This document shows, one piece after another, positions 44,227 through 52,803 of a stretch of DNA of 64,000 bases. Below the pieces are notes generated by a model. It searched no databases. It was not told the DNA's origin and saw only the letters and a program-made list of their open reading frames with translations. A program made the position numbers and the translations under genes. How positions within the stretch are numbered: the first letter of the stretch is position 1; each line of letters opens with the position of its first letter. The stretch lies in assembly GCA_016841445.1 (NCBI GenBank), contig JAENZD010000004.1, positions 1-64,000 on the forward strand, written 5' to 3'. The DNA is from Anaerolineaceae bacterium (lineage in GTDB: Bacteria; Chloroflexota; Anaerolineae; Anaerolineales; Anaerolineaceae).

Positions 44227-44457
44227 ATGTCCATTTATCTACTTGATGAATCCCTGCAAATTGATATATTCTTTGATTGCGAGGATCATGACCTTGAAGA
44301 TAACATCTGTATTTCCATCGTCGAGCGCTGCCCACTGGAAGAGCGGCTGCTGCGGTCTTGTGAGACCCATATTTTCCTGACAGATGATGAAGCACGTCAG
44401 TTAGGGGAAGCTTTGATAGCTGCTGCCGATCACAGTGTTACACCTCAGGATAATTAA
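44227..44457 (+). CDS. Small acidic protein of unknown function
   Basis: 76 residues from the ATG at 44227, supported by GGAGG 8 nt upstream; the frame is open for nine more codons. The product is rich in Asp and Glu, with no recognisable motif apart from TDDEARQLGEALIAAADH at the C-terminus, which may be helical. Its stop is 10 bp before the DNA glycosylase gene start, suggesting co-transcription. Confidence 0.55.
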   Translation: MSIYLLDESLQIDIFFDCEDHDLEDNICISIVERCPLEERLLRSCETHIFLTDDEARQLGEALIAAADHSVTPQDN

Positions 44458-44467
44458 GGTTAATCTT

Positions 44468-45667
44468 TTGGAAAATCTCACACAAGAAATTGTTCGAACA
44501 GTTCAGCTGGCAGCCCAGGGTCTGCTCAAGCCACCATCGAAACCTGCCGATAAAAATGATATCCTGGAACTTATCCAACAAATGGGGTACCTGCAAATTG
44601 ATACCATCCAGGCAGTCCGGCGAACCCAGTACCTGGTGTTGTGGAGCCGGCTGGGCCAGTATGACCCGGTATGGTTGGATGAACTCCATGCAGAAGGTCG
44701 TTTGTTTGAGTACTATGCCCATGCCTTATGTTATTTGCCTATCGATGCCTACCCAATTTTCAGAGGCATGATGCTGTATGATGAAGACACCGGGAATAAT
44801 TGGCACCGCTGGGCAGATTATCATTTGGAAGTTGTCGACCATGTTAAGCATGTCATCGAAGAAAGGGGGCCAGTCTGCTCTTCTGATTTTGAGGCAGAAA
44901 CTCTCGCTACCGGTTGGGGAGATATGAAGCAGGAAAAAATGGCTTTGGAGCGCCTATTCTCGGTTGGAGAATTGATGGTGCAGTACCGGCGGAAATTTCG
45001 GCGGTACTATAATTTTAGGGAGCGCGTTTTACCGCATTGGGATGACGGGTGGGCATTGGATAAGAAAACAGCCAGACGTTCGCTTGTGATGAAGGCCGTC
45101 CACGCTTTGGGTGTTACCCGGGAGGATTGGGTTGCAACATATTACTATTTTAAGAAGAATGCTGTTGCTGAAACCTTATCCGAACTGTTAGCTGAGGAAC
45201 TGCTTCAGTCAGTAAAAGTCGAGGGTTGGGACAAACCGGCTTTTGTCCACCCTGACCAGTTCGGATTGATTGAGGGGGCAAGAAATGGTGAGCTTCAGCC
45301 AACCCATACCACTTTGCTTTCTCCTTTCGATCCACTCGTTTCAGATCGTGACCGGGTGTTAACCTTGTTCGGCCTTGATTACAGGATGGAATCTTATGTT
45401 CCGGCGAAAGACCGGATGTATGGCTATTTTTCCTTGCCAATTCTGTATCATGGACGCCTGGTTGGGCGGCTGGACCCTAAAGCGCATCGAAAAGAAAAAC
45501 GGATGGAGATCAAGAATATTATTTTGGAACCCGGTATGGCCATCGAGGATCAATTTGTGAATGAATTAGAAAAGACCCTGGAAGACTTCACAGACTGGCA
45601 TGGCATGGAGACGCTGGATATTACAGCTACAGAACCATATGAACTGAGGAAGGCATTGGTATTATGA
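44468..45667 (+). CDS. AlkX/YcaQ-type DNA glycosylase
   Basis: About 400 residues of the HTH_42 winged-helix family. The start is not certain: the TTG at 44468 has AAGG upstream; the frame opens at 44435. LGxLQIDTIQ-like motif (QMGYLQIDTIQAV near residue 35) contains QID, the Q-phi-D catalytic signature of AlkX, which unhooks interstrand crosslinks, as opposed to QxQ of AlkZ. Stop overlaps the next start (ATGA). Confidence 0.82.
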   Translation: MENLTQEIVRTVQLAAQGLLKPPSKPADKNDILELIQQMGYLQIDTIQAVRRTQYLVLWSRLGQYDPVWLDELHAEGRLFEYYAHALCYLPIDAYPIFRGMMLYDEDTGNNWHRWADYHLEVVDHVKHVIEERGPVCSSDFEAETLATGWGDMKQEKMALERLFSVGELMVQYRRKFRRYYNFRERVLPHWDDGWALDKKTARRSLVMKAVHALGVTREDWVATYYYFKKNAVAETLSELLAEELLQSVKVEGWDKPAFVHPDQFGLIEGARNGELQPTHTTLLSPFDPLVSDRDRVLTLFGLDYRMESYVPAKDRMYGYFSLPILYHGRLVGRLDPKAHRKEKRMEIKNIILEPGMAIEDQFVNELEKTLEDFTDWHGMETLDITATEPYELRKALVL

Positions 45668-46599
45668 TTTCACCGGGTTTTACGCTTTGTTTCTTATTGA
45701 ATGGGGACGATGTGCTGATGCTCCACCGGCGTTTCCCACCGAACCAGGGGCTCTGGAACGGTGTGGGTGGCCACATCGAACCTGGTGAGACACCCCAGCA
45801 GGCTGTGATTCGAGAGGTCGTGGAAGAGACGGGGTTTACAGTTGATCGTCCAAATTTCGCAGGACTGCTGACTTGGGACGGTTTTGAGATTCCGCCAGGA
45901 GGGATTGCGATTTATACAGCAGAAGTGCCACACCGCGAATTTGTTAATAACCACGAAGGAGACCTGGCATGGCAACCCAGAGATTGGGCTTGCACGGCGC
46001 CTGAAGTTGTCGATAATATCCACGTGTTCCTACCCAGGATATTGGCTGGAGATGGACCACTACAATATCACTTTAGCTACCGGGATGGCAAACGAATTAA
46101 GGATACCATCAGCGAACTGCCGGAAGATTTTGATCCAGAAACACCGTACGCACCAGATTTTAGCTACTATGAGGAGACTCGCGGGGAAAATCTTCTTAGC
46201 TTTGATAAGGACCGGCTGCAGATCAATAAGATCGAGGATTTCCTGGGTGCCTGTTATTGGGCTAAGGAGCGCAGCCTGGAAATGATTCAAAACTCAATTC
46301 ATAATTCGGAATGTATTGGCATCTATCACCAGGGTAAGCAGGTGGCCTTTGCCAGGCTGGTCACTGATAAAGCGACCTTTGCATGGTTGTGTGATGTGGT
46401 TGTCGATGAAGCATTCCGGGGCAAGGGGTTCGGGGTTTGGCTGGTTGAGGCAGCCTGTGATTATTGTGATCTTCATGGGATCCAGCAATCACTACTGGCA
46501 ACACGCGATGCTCATGAGCTTTATAAAAAGTATGGTGGCTACATCCCGCTGGAGTCCCCCGAGAAGTGGCTGATTCGCTTTCGGCCCGATTATAATTAG
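45664..46599 (+). CDS. Nudix hydrolase fused to a GNAT acetyltransferase domain
   Basis: 311 residues. Residues 1-150 are a MutT-like Nudix domain with a complete box (GHIEPGE at its start, REVVEETGF at its end) that hydrolyses nucleoside-diphosphate derivatives such as oxidised dNTPs. Residues ~185-311 are a GNAT domain with GKGFGVWLVEAA and LLATRDAHELYKKYGG. The latter is closely similar to the next gene. Such a fusion beside a DNA glycosylase suggests nucleotide or base sanitation; the acetylation target is unknown. Confidence 0.85.
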   Translation: MISPGFTLCFLLNGDDVLMLHRRFPPNQGLWNGVGGHIEPGETPQQAVIREVVEETGFTVDRPNFAGLLTWDGFEIPPGGIAIYTAEVPHREFVNNHEGDLAWQPRDWACTAPEVVDNIHVFLPRILAGDGPLQYHFSYRDGKRIKDTISELPEDFDPETPYAPDFSYYEETRGENLLSFDKDRLQINKIEDFLGACYWAKERSLEMIQNSIHNSECIGIYHQGKQVAFARLVTDKATFAWLCDVVVDEAFRGKGFGVWLVEAACDYCDLHGIQQSLLATRDAHELYKKYGGYIPLESPEKWLIRFRPDYN

Positions 46600-46628
46600 G
46601 CTGTTCCTGGAGTTAAAGGAGTTTGGTC

Positions 46629-47105
46629 ATGGAAGTAAGACAAGGTGTATTTACGATCAGCAATGATAAGGATAAGCTACAGGTAGATGTTATTCATCGC
46701 TACCTGACCGAAGAAGCCTACTGGACAACAGGCCGCACCCTTGAAATGACAAAAAAGACCATAGAGCACTCTCTGTGCTTTGGAGTCTATCAACAAAGCC
46801 AGCAAATTGGTTTTGCCAGGGCGGTGACGGATTACACGATCTTTGCTTACCTTTGTGATGTTTTTATCCTGGAAGCTTTCCAGGGGCAGGGATTGGGGAA
46901 ATGGCTTACGGAGACGATTCTTAAATTCCTGGATGAAGAAGGTGTGCGTTGGACGATGCTGGCAACCCGGGATGCCCATGAGCTTTATGAATCCTACGGG
47001 GGGTTTCAGAAGCTTTACCTGCCTGAAAAATGGATGGGGCGTGTCAACCCAAGGCTTTTGCAGAGTTCAGGGCAGAGCTATACGGTCCCGGGTGGGGGTA
47101 TGTGA
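46629..47105 (+). CDS. GNAT-family acetyltransferase
   Basis: 158 residues from the ATG at 46629, chosen for AGGAG 7 nt upstream. GQGLGKWLTETIL is the acetyl-CoA loop and MLATRDAHELYESYGGF the C-terminal signature. Paralogue of the GNAT half of the preceding gene. Short gap of 29 bp after that gene, so likely co-transcribed. Substrate unknown. Confidence 0.83.
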   Translation: MEVRQGVFTISNDKDKLQVDVIHRYLTEEAYWTTGRTLEMTKKTIEHSLCFGVYQQSQQIGFARAVTDYTIFAYLCDVFILEAFQGQGLGKWLTETILKFLDEEGVRWTMLATRDAHELYESYGGFQKLYLPEKWMGRVNPRLLQSSGQSYTVPGGGM

Positions 47106-47202
47106 TTCGCGGAGAAAATCATGAATAAGGGTTTCTGTTAAGATCTACAATTCGCGTAAAATAAATCTATGGATTTAATCAATATCGTTGAAAGGATCAA
47201 GT

Positions 47203-47826
47203 ATGCTTCCAATCGGTGATGAACGAACCCCTCGCAGGGTTTTCCCCTTTATGACCTATTTGTTGATCATTATCAATGCGATTTTCTTTTACCTCGAGTT
47301 GAACCGGGGAGATGCATTCATAGAACGTTGGGCTTTTGTTCCCGGACGATTTTCTGCAGATCCCGTTGGTGAATTTTCCACAGTTTTCACTGCCATGTTC
47401 ATGCATGGCGGATGGCTGCACATTCTCAGCAACATGCTCTATTTATGGATCTTTGGGGATAACGTCGAAGATAGATTTGGATCCTTCAAATATCTCATCT
47501 TTTATCTGCTCAGTGGCATTGCGGCGACGTTTGCCCAGTATATTTTTGCTCCGAGTTCATCAGTCCCTCTAGTAGGGGCATCGGGAGCAATAGCAGGTGT
47601 CCTCGCGGCATACGTGATCATGTTCCCTCGCAGCCCTGTGCGGGTGTTGATGGGGTTGTGGGTGATCCGTGTTCGAGCTTTGTTCGTGATCGGGGGATGG
47701 TTCCTCATTCAATTATTGAACGGGTATGCCTTATTAGGAAGTGCGGTCGATTCGGGCGGGGTGGCTTATATGGCACATGTGGGCGGGTTCATCGCTGGCT
47801 TATTGCTCACGTTCATCTTCAAGTAG
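47203..47826 (+). CDS. Rhomboid-family intramembrane serine protease
   Basis: 207 residues from the ATG at 47203, with AAAGGA upstream. Six membrane segments; catalytic Ser in VGASGAIAGVLA and His in AHVGGFIAG; HILSNMLYLWIFGDNVED carries the conserved His and Asn of the oxyanion region. Cleaves single-pass membrane proteins within the bilayer. It closes the plus-strand run. Confidence 0.92.
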   Translation: MLPIGDERTPRRVFPFMTYLLIIINAIFFYLELNRGDAFIERWAFVPGRFSADPVGEFSTVFTAMFMHGGWLHILSNMLYLWIFGDNVEDRFGSFKYLIFYLLSGIAATFAQYIFAPSSSVPLVGASGAIAGVLAAYVIMFPRSPVRVLMGLWVIRVRALFVIGGWFLIQLLNGYALLGSAVDSGGVAYMAHVGGFIAGLLLTFIFK

Positions 47827-47847
47827 TTTAAAGGAAGAAGATGAAGT

Positions 47848-47875
47848 TTGCACTTATTAATTTTAGTGCTATAAT
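47848..47875 (+). promoter_or_regulatory. Promoter of the riboswitch-metK transcript
   Basis: TTGCAC (47848-47853), 16-bp spacer, TATAAT (47870-47875). Transcription would begin near 47882, about 25 nt before the first riboswitch stem. Confidence 0.65.
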
Positions 47876-47905
47876 CCCAATGTAAAAATAAATAGCCCTA
47901 TGCGG

Positions 47906-48066
<161 letters not shown>

Positions 48067-48093
48067 TTTAATGAGACATGGAGGTTCTCGATT

Positions 48094-49305
48094 ATGACGT
48101 TGACTTTTATGAATTTACCTAAATACTTATTCACTTCCGAATCCGTCACTGAAGGCCACCCGGATAAGGTTTGTGACCAGGTCAGTGATGCAGTACTGGA
48201 TTCGCTTTTTAAAGAGGATCCTTATTCACGAGTTGCCTGTGAATGTGCGACCAAAACCGGTTTTATCATGGCTTTGGGCGAGATCACCACAACCAGTTTT
48301 GTAAATTTCGATGAGCTGGTACGTAAAGTCGTGACTGGTATCGGCTACGATAACAGCGATAAGGGTTTTGATGGTAACACCTGCGGTGTGATGATCGCAT
48401 TGGCAAACCAATCACCGGATATTGCTTTGGGTGTGAACCATGCCAAGGAGTCCAAAGAGGGCTTGATGACCGATGATGAGATCGAAGACATCGGTGCTGG
48501 CGACCAGGGTATGATGTTTGGCTATGCCTGCAATGAGACGGACGTGCTGATGCCCATGCCAATCTACTATGCGCACAAGCTCACACGGCGTTTAGCTGAA
48601 GCCCGGCGTGCCAATGACCTTGATTTCCTGAGACCAGATGGCAAGAGCCAGGTGACGGTAGAATATGAATATGGTAAACCCAAACGGATCCATACCGTTT
48701 TGGTCAGCACCCAGCACTCACCAGATGCGACCCACGAACAAATTCGAGAAGGCGTGATCGAGGAGATCATTAAACCCGTTTTACCCGCAGAGCTGGTTGA
48801 TGATGATTTGCTGGTTTATGTGAACCCCACCGGACGTTTCGTGGTCGGCGGCCCGATGGGCGATGCCGGGGTGACCGGGCGCAAGATTATTGTGGATACC
48901 TACGGCGGCATGGGGCGTCACGGCGGCGGTGCATTCAGCGGGAAAGACCCGACAAAGGTCGATCGCTCTGGTGCTTATGCTGCACGCTGGGTTGCCAAGA
49001 ATGTTGTGGCAGCAGGCCTGGCGGATCGCTGCGAGGTTCAGGTGGCTTATGCGATTGGTGTAGCACACCCTCTCTCGGTTAATGTTGAAACATTTGGAAC
49101 CGGGAAGATTGATGATATTCGCATTGCTGCGCTGATCAATGAGCATTTTGACCTACGCCCAGGTGCGATCATCCGTGATCTGGATTTGCGCCGCCCGATT
49201 TATCAGCAGTTGGCTGCCTACGGCCATTTTGGCCGCGATGACCTGGATTTGACCTGGGAAAATACGAATAAAGCTGAACTGTTGCGCGATGCAGCAGGAC
49301 TGTAA
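48094..49305 (+). CDS. metK: S-adenosylmethionine synthetase
   Basis: Makes SAM from methionine and ATP. 403 residues from the ATG at 48094, chosen because GGAGG (48080-48084) is 9 nt upstream; the frame opens at 48007 within the riboswitch. [24 protein letters not shown] and [20 protein letters not shown] are present at the usual places. Controlled by the SAM-I riboswitch. Confidence 0.97.
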   Translation: MTLTFMNLPKYLFTSESVTEGHPDKVCDQVSDAVLDSLFKEDPYSRVACECATKTGFIMALGEITTTSFVNFDELVRKVVTGIGYDNSDKGFDGNTCGVMIALANQSPDIALGVNHAKESKEGLMTDDEIEDIGAGDQGMMFGYACNETDVLMPMPIYYAHKLTRRLAEARRANDLDFLRPDGKSQVTVEYEYGKPKRIHTVLVSTQHSPDATHEQIREGVIEEIIKPVLPAELVDDDLLVYVNPTGRFVVGGPMGDAGVTGRKIIVDTYGGMGRHGGGAFSGKDPTKVDRSGAYAARWVAKNVVAAGLADRCEVQVAYAIGVAHPLSVNVETFGTGKIDDIRIAALINEHFDLRPGAIIRDLDLRRPIYQQLAAYGHFGRDDLDLTWENTNKAELLRDAAGL

Positions 49306-49340
49306 TTCCCCAAATACTTTGTTGAATATTTGATTGTAGG

Positions 49341-49365
49341 GGCTCGGCACACCGAGCTCTTTTTG
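49341..49365 (+). terminator. Terminator after metK
   Basis: GCTCGG / CCGAGC stem (49342-49347 with 49352-49357), loop CACA, then CTCTTTTTG. It lies 36 bp past the stop. Confidence 0.8.
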
Positions 49366-49384
49366 TGTTATTTTGTGTTCTCGT

Positions 49385-49559
49385 TGGTGTCCTCACCAGC
49401 GTATTGGTATCCGGCACACGGTCATTAGACCGGCGCTAACAAAGGGAGCCCGGTGCCAACAAAGGGGAGACCGGTGCTAACAGGTTTTTTTCTCTGTTTT
49501 AGCTGGTGTCCTCACCAGCGTAGTTATGCTTAGAGAAGGTCAGGAGACCGGCGCGAACG
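49385..49559. repeat. Intergenic repeat array (hairpin unit x2, GACCGG unit x4)
   Basis: A 19-bp unit with a TCCT-looped stem (GGTGTCCTCACC core) occurs at 49385-49403 and 49504-49522. A second unit of about 14 bp, GACCGGYGCKAAC, occurs at 49429-49442, 49449-49462 (GCCCGGTGCCAAC), 49470-49483 and 49546-49559. No gene lies in this 333-bp gap. Confidence 0.6.
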
Positions 49560-49601
49560 AATTATTTTTGTAGGTCCGGTTTCCAACCTGACAACAGAAT
49601 T

Positions 49602-49634
49602 GTCACGTAGGTTGCTGGTGCAACCATACGTGAC
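49602..49634. terminator. Long hairpin after the D-cysteine desulfhydrase-like gene
   Basis: Stem of 14 bp with one bulged base: 49602-49615 with 49620-49634, loop TGGT. It begins 5 bp past the stop of the minus-strand gene. No T-run follows, so it may be a transcript-stabilising hairpin or an intergenic repeat. Confidence 0.5.
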
Positions 49635-49638
49635 CTAC

Positions 49639-50598
49639 TTAAATTAATCTTCCCTGGTATTTGCTGGCAAACAATGCCGGTCCACCGCCGGTGTGCCAGA
49701 ACAGGACTGTCTCGGTGGGATCAAAGAACCCCTGGCGGATGAGGTCAATCAAGCCTGCCGCAGCACGCCCGGTATAGACCGGGTCTAAAAGCAGCGCTTC
49801 CATTTGGGCAAATAAGCGAATAGCTTCAATTTCTGGTTCACCCATCACGGCATAACCCCCACCAAGATAATCATCATTCACCAGGATATCTCTTGGCTCA
49901 AAACCCCAATCTTTATCGATAAAAGCTGCTGTTTGCGTAGCAAGTTCTGCCACACGGTTAGTGAGGGCCTCAGCGGGTTCATCCACGCTGATCCCTAATA
50001 TTTTCCCAGAATATCCGCTCAATCGCGCCCCGACCAGCATGCCCGCCTGGGTACCTCCGGACGAGCTGGGGAAGACGATCCAATCTGGTTCGGCCTTCTG
50101 CTCTGCCAATTCCAGCATAGCGTTGACATACCCCATTGCACCGGTGGGATTGGATCCACCGTAAGGGATCAGGTAAGGCTTTCGACCATCGGATTGGGCT
50201 TTTTCAAACACAGCATCAATGGTTGACTCGATCTCATCCCGCTGTGTATAAACGATTTCTGCTCCCAGCAGATAATGCAGGAGATGGTTGGCGTCGGGTG
50301 GATCAGGCGGCTCACCAAACAAAACCAGGATGCAGCCCATCCCAAAGCGTGCTGCCGCGGCAGCCGTCTGCCGGCAGTGGTTGGACTGGACTGCCCCAGC
50401 ACTGATGAGCGTCTCTGCCCCTGCATCACGGGCTTCTGCCATCAGGTATTCCAGTTTGCGGGTCTTGTTACCGCCAAATGCCAGCCCGGTCTGGTCGTCC
50501 CTTTTGACCAGTAATTTTGGTCCTTTAAGGCTGGCTGCCAACCTGGGCATGGCTTCAACAGGGGTCGGTAGATGTGCAAAAAGCAGCCTGGGTTTCAT
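49639..50598 (-). CDS. PLP-dependent D-cysteine desulfhydrase / ACC deaminase family protein
   Basis: 320 residues from the ATG at 50598, chosen for GGAGG 8 nt upstream; it overlaps the preceding stop by 4 bp (ATGA). FGGNKTRKLEYL holds the PLP lysine, and AGAVQSNHCRQTAAAAARFG is the tetrapeptide region of fold-type II. Members split D-cysteine to pyruvate, sulfide and ammonia, or open the ACC ring; the two cannot be separated here. Last gene of a surface-polymer operon. Confidence 0.87.
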   Translation of the reverse strand: MKPRLLFAHLPTPVEAMPRLAASLKGPKLLVKRDDQTGLAFGGNKTRKLEYLMAEARDAGAETLISAGAVQSNHCRQTAAAAARFGMGCILVLFGEPPDPPDANHLLHYLLGAEIVYTQRDEIESTIDAVFEKAQSDGRKPYLIPYGGSNPTGAMGYVNAMLELAEQKAEPDWIVFPSSSGGTQAGMLVGARLSGYSGKILGISVDEPAEALTNRVAELATQTAAFIDKDWGFEPRDILVNDDYLGGGYAVMGEPEIEAIRLFAQMEALLLDPVYTGRAAAGLIDLIRQGFFDPTETVLFWHTGGGPALFASKYQGRLI

Positions 50599-51710
50599 GT
50601 GCTTAACCTCCGTTGGGTTTCTGATTTGCCGCGCCGCCGCATACACCCCAGTATTCTCGGAAGAACCTGGTTGTACAGCCGGTAAATGAGTGGGCGGACC
50701 GGAAAATCCCAAGCGCCTAATGTTCGTATGACCTGCCCACCAAACCCGTCTTTAAATCGGTAGACGCCCCATAAGGGATCATCCTCGTTGAAAGTGTCCG
50801 GTGCACCCCACAGGTCATAAACCCTGCAGCCAGCAGATTTAGCAAACAGCATCGCTTCCCACTGCAAGCGATAGTTGAACATTTTTTCCCGATGCTCATC
50901 AAGGGACATGCCGTAGATGTACCAGGCTCGTCCGGCAAACCAGAAAATGATCACCGCACCCACCGGTTCGCCTTCGACCTCTGCAATGAGTGGGCGTGCC
51001 AAATTGGCCGTGAAAAAGCTTTTCCAGACGGTTTGATAATAATCCTGCCCCCGGATCAGGAAATCATCCCGTACGGCGGTGTGGGCATACATTCGGTAAA
51101 GCAAATCCATGTCCTCAATACCCCCCTGGCGGACGGTCACCCCGCGCCGTTCTGCAAGGCGGATATTGTAGCGCGTTTTGGATTTCATGCGCATCATCAT
51201 CTCATCCGGGCTGGGAAGTAGATCGATCTCTACGGTGTTGCGGAATTGAATTTGCTCATCAGAGAATTTCCAGCCGCGCCCCTCTAACACCTTCAATACT
51301 TTTTGCTCGGCAGCATTTTCGCGTGCATCAGGTTCGCCGGGGATACCGGACCCAACCGGCAGGTCGGGATCGATCTTGATAAAGATAGCTTTGTGTTTTT
51401 TGGCGAAGTCCTGGAGATCATCCAGTACACGTGTGACCAGCCGGTCATCTGACCAATCCAGTAAGGGACCGCGGGGGCTGTACATCACGCTGATGTTCAA
51501 TGCAAAACCCCTTCTGATCACCCAACGCTGCAATACCAGGGCGGCCGCGACCACCTCGTCATTTTCATTTCGCCAAAGAAGAGGGTGAGCTTCCCAGTCA
51601 AACCGGGATTTGACCTGCGCCCACTCCCAGGTCTGTAGGGCGTGGGCCCCCGGGAAATCTTTGATCAAATCGTTCCATTGAGAAGCCTGGTTGGGATTAA
51701 ATATTTGCAA
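50595..51710 (-). CDS. FemABX-family aminoacyltransferase (first paralogue)
   Basis: 371 residues. Two GNAT-like folds; MKSKTRYNIRLAERRGV near residue 178 and the GMSLDEHREKMFNYRLQWEAM helix are family signatures. FemX enzymes add an amino acid from aminoacyl-tRNA to the peptidoglycan stem. Starts at a TTG 15 bp after the second paralogue. C-terminal 15 residues are Arg-rich (RILGCMRRRGKSETQRR). Confidence 0.85.
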   Translation of the reverse strand: MQIFNPNQASQWNDLIKDFPGAHALQTWEWAQVKSRFDWEAHPLLWRNENDEVVAAALVLQRWVIRRGFALNISVMYSPRGPLLDWSDDRLVTRVLDDLQDFAKKHKAIFIKIDPDLPVGSGIPGEPDARENAAEQKVLKVLEGRGWKFSDEQIQFRNTVEIDLLPSPDEMMMRMKSKTRYNIRLAERRGVTVRQGGIEDMDLLYRMYAHTAVRDDFLIRGQDYYQTVWKSFFTANLARPLIAEVEGEPVGAVIIFWFAGRAWYIYGMSLDEHREKMFNYRLQWEAMLFAKSAGCRVYDLWGAPDTFNEDDPLWGVYRFKDGFGGQVIRTLGAWDFPVRPLIYRLYNQVLPRILGCMRRRGKSETQRRLST

Positions 51711-51725
51711 GGGTTGTTTCTTTCC

Positions 51726-52730
51726 TTAATGTCCGGCTTGCTGCACCCGTTTCTGTGACCACAACTGGTACAGACGGTAGATCAAGGGTTGATAGATACG
51801 GTCCCAGGTGCCGATGGTGCGTTTTATTTGACCGCCAAATCCTCGCTTGAACCGGTAAACCCCCCATAACCCATCAGAACGGTCAAGGAAGGATTCTTCC
51901 AGTTCGGATTCTGGATAATCCGGTACACCCCAAAGGTCGTAAACACTGCATCCCTTTTGTTTAGCCCAGCGCATCGCTTCCCATTGGAGCAAATAGGTCG
52001 GCATCCGGTTGCGTTCCTGGTTGGTGGATGCGCCATAAAAATACCAGGATGTGTTCGCCTGCGCACAAACCATCATACCCGCCAGGGGTTGTCCTTGATA
52101 GGTTGCCATGAGCAGGGCACAATTGTCACCAGGGGCTAAGAGGTCATAAACTTGCTGGTAATAAGCCAGGCTGTGAATGCCAAATTCATCCCGTTCGCCG
52201 GTGGTCAGCATCATTTGGTAGAAAGATGCGACATCATCACTGAAAACGATTTTCACATCCTTGCGCTCTGCCAGGCGGATGTTGTAACGTGTCTTTGATT
52301 TCATTTCCGCTAAAATTTCATCTTCAGATCCCCTGAGGTCTACCAGGATGGTTCTGGGCGGTTGAATGGTTTGTTCCGTTTGGATAAAACCTGGCATGTT
52401 TTGCTCGATAAAGTCTGACTGTGCTGGTTCCCAGACGTCCGGTTCGACTCGTAAAAAGACAGCCTTTTCCTCACGGCAGATGCTGTCAAACGCATGCCAC
52501 AATGGCTCCCAATCACCCTGACCTACGGGGCCGCGCGGGATATATGCGATGCTCTTGCCCAATGGTAAATGGCGAAATAAGATCGCTGCACCGAGAGAGC
52601 CCTCGCGGAAGAAGCGAGGCTTCCAGCCGAATTTAGCTTTCAGAGCGCCCCAGGCGGGGGTTTGAAGGATATGTGCTTCAGGGTGTGATTTGATAAATGT
52701 ATCCCATTCCTGAAATGTCAGTTCTTCCAT
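51726..52730 (-). CDS. FemABX-family aminoacyltransferase (second paralogue)
   Basis: 334 residues with the same architecture; MKSKTRYNIRLAERKDV near residue 142 and GASTNQERNRMPTYLLQWEAM are present. AAGGAG precedes the ATG. Clearly a paralogue of the next gene, so a two-step addition to a peptidoglycan bridge or to another polymer is possible. Confidence 0.85.
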   Translation of the reverse strand: MEELTFQEWDTFIKSHPEAHILQTPAWGALKAKFGWKPRFFREGSLGAAILFRHLPLGKSIAYIPRGPVGQGDWEPLWHAFDSICREEKAVFLRVEPDVWEPAQSDFIEQNMPGFIQTEQTIQPPRTILVDLRGSEDEILAEMKSKTRYNIRLAERKDVKIVFSDDVASFYQMMLTTGERDEFGIHSLAYYQQVYDLLAPGDNCALLMATYQGQPLAGMMVCAQANTSWYFYGASTNQERNRMPTYLLQWEAMRWAKQKGCSVYDLWGVPDYPESELEESFLDRSDGLWGVYRFKRGFGGQIKRTIGTWDRIYQPLIYRLYQLWSQKRVQQAGH

Positions 52731-52803
52731 AGACTCCTTCTAGCGTAGAGGTTGCTTTATCAGTCAGCCTCACACGGTTTCAATCCCCTTGAGTGACGAG
52801 AGA

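Noticed and set aside
49602-49634. Taken as a factor-independent terminator
   Set aside because: The stem is long, but no T-run follows on either strand, so it was listed with low confidence.
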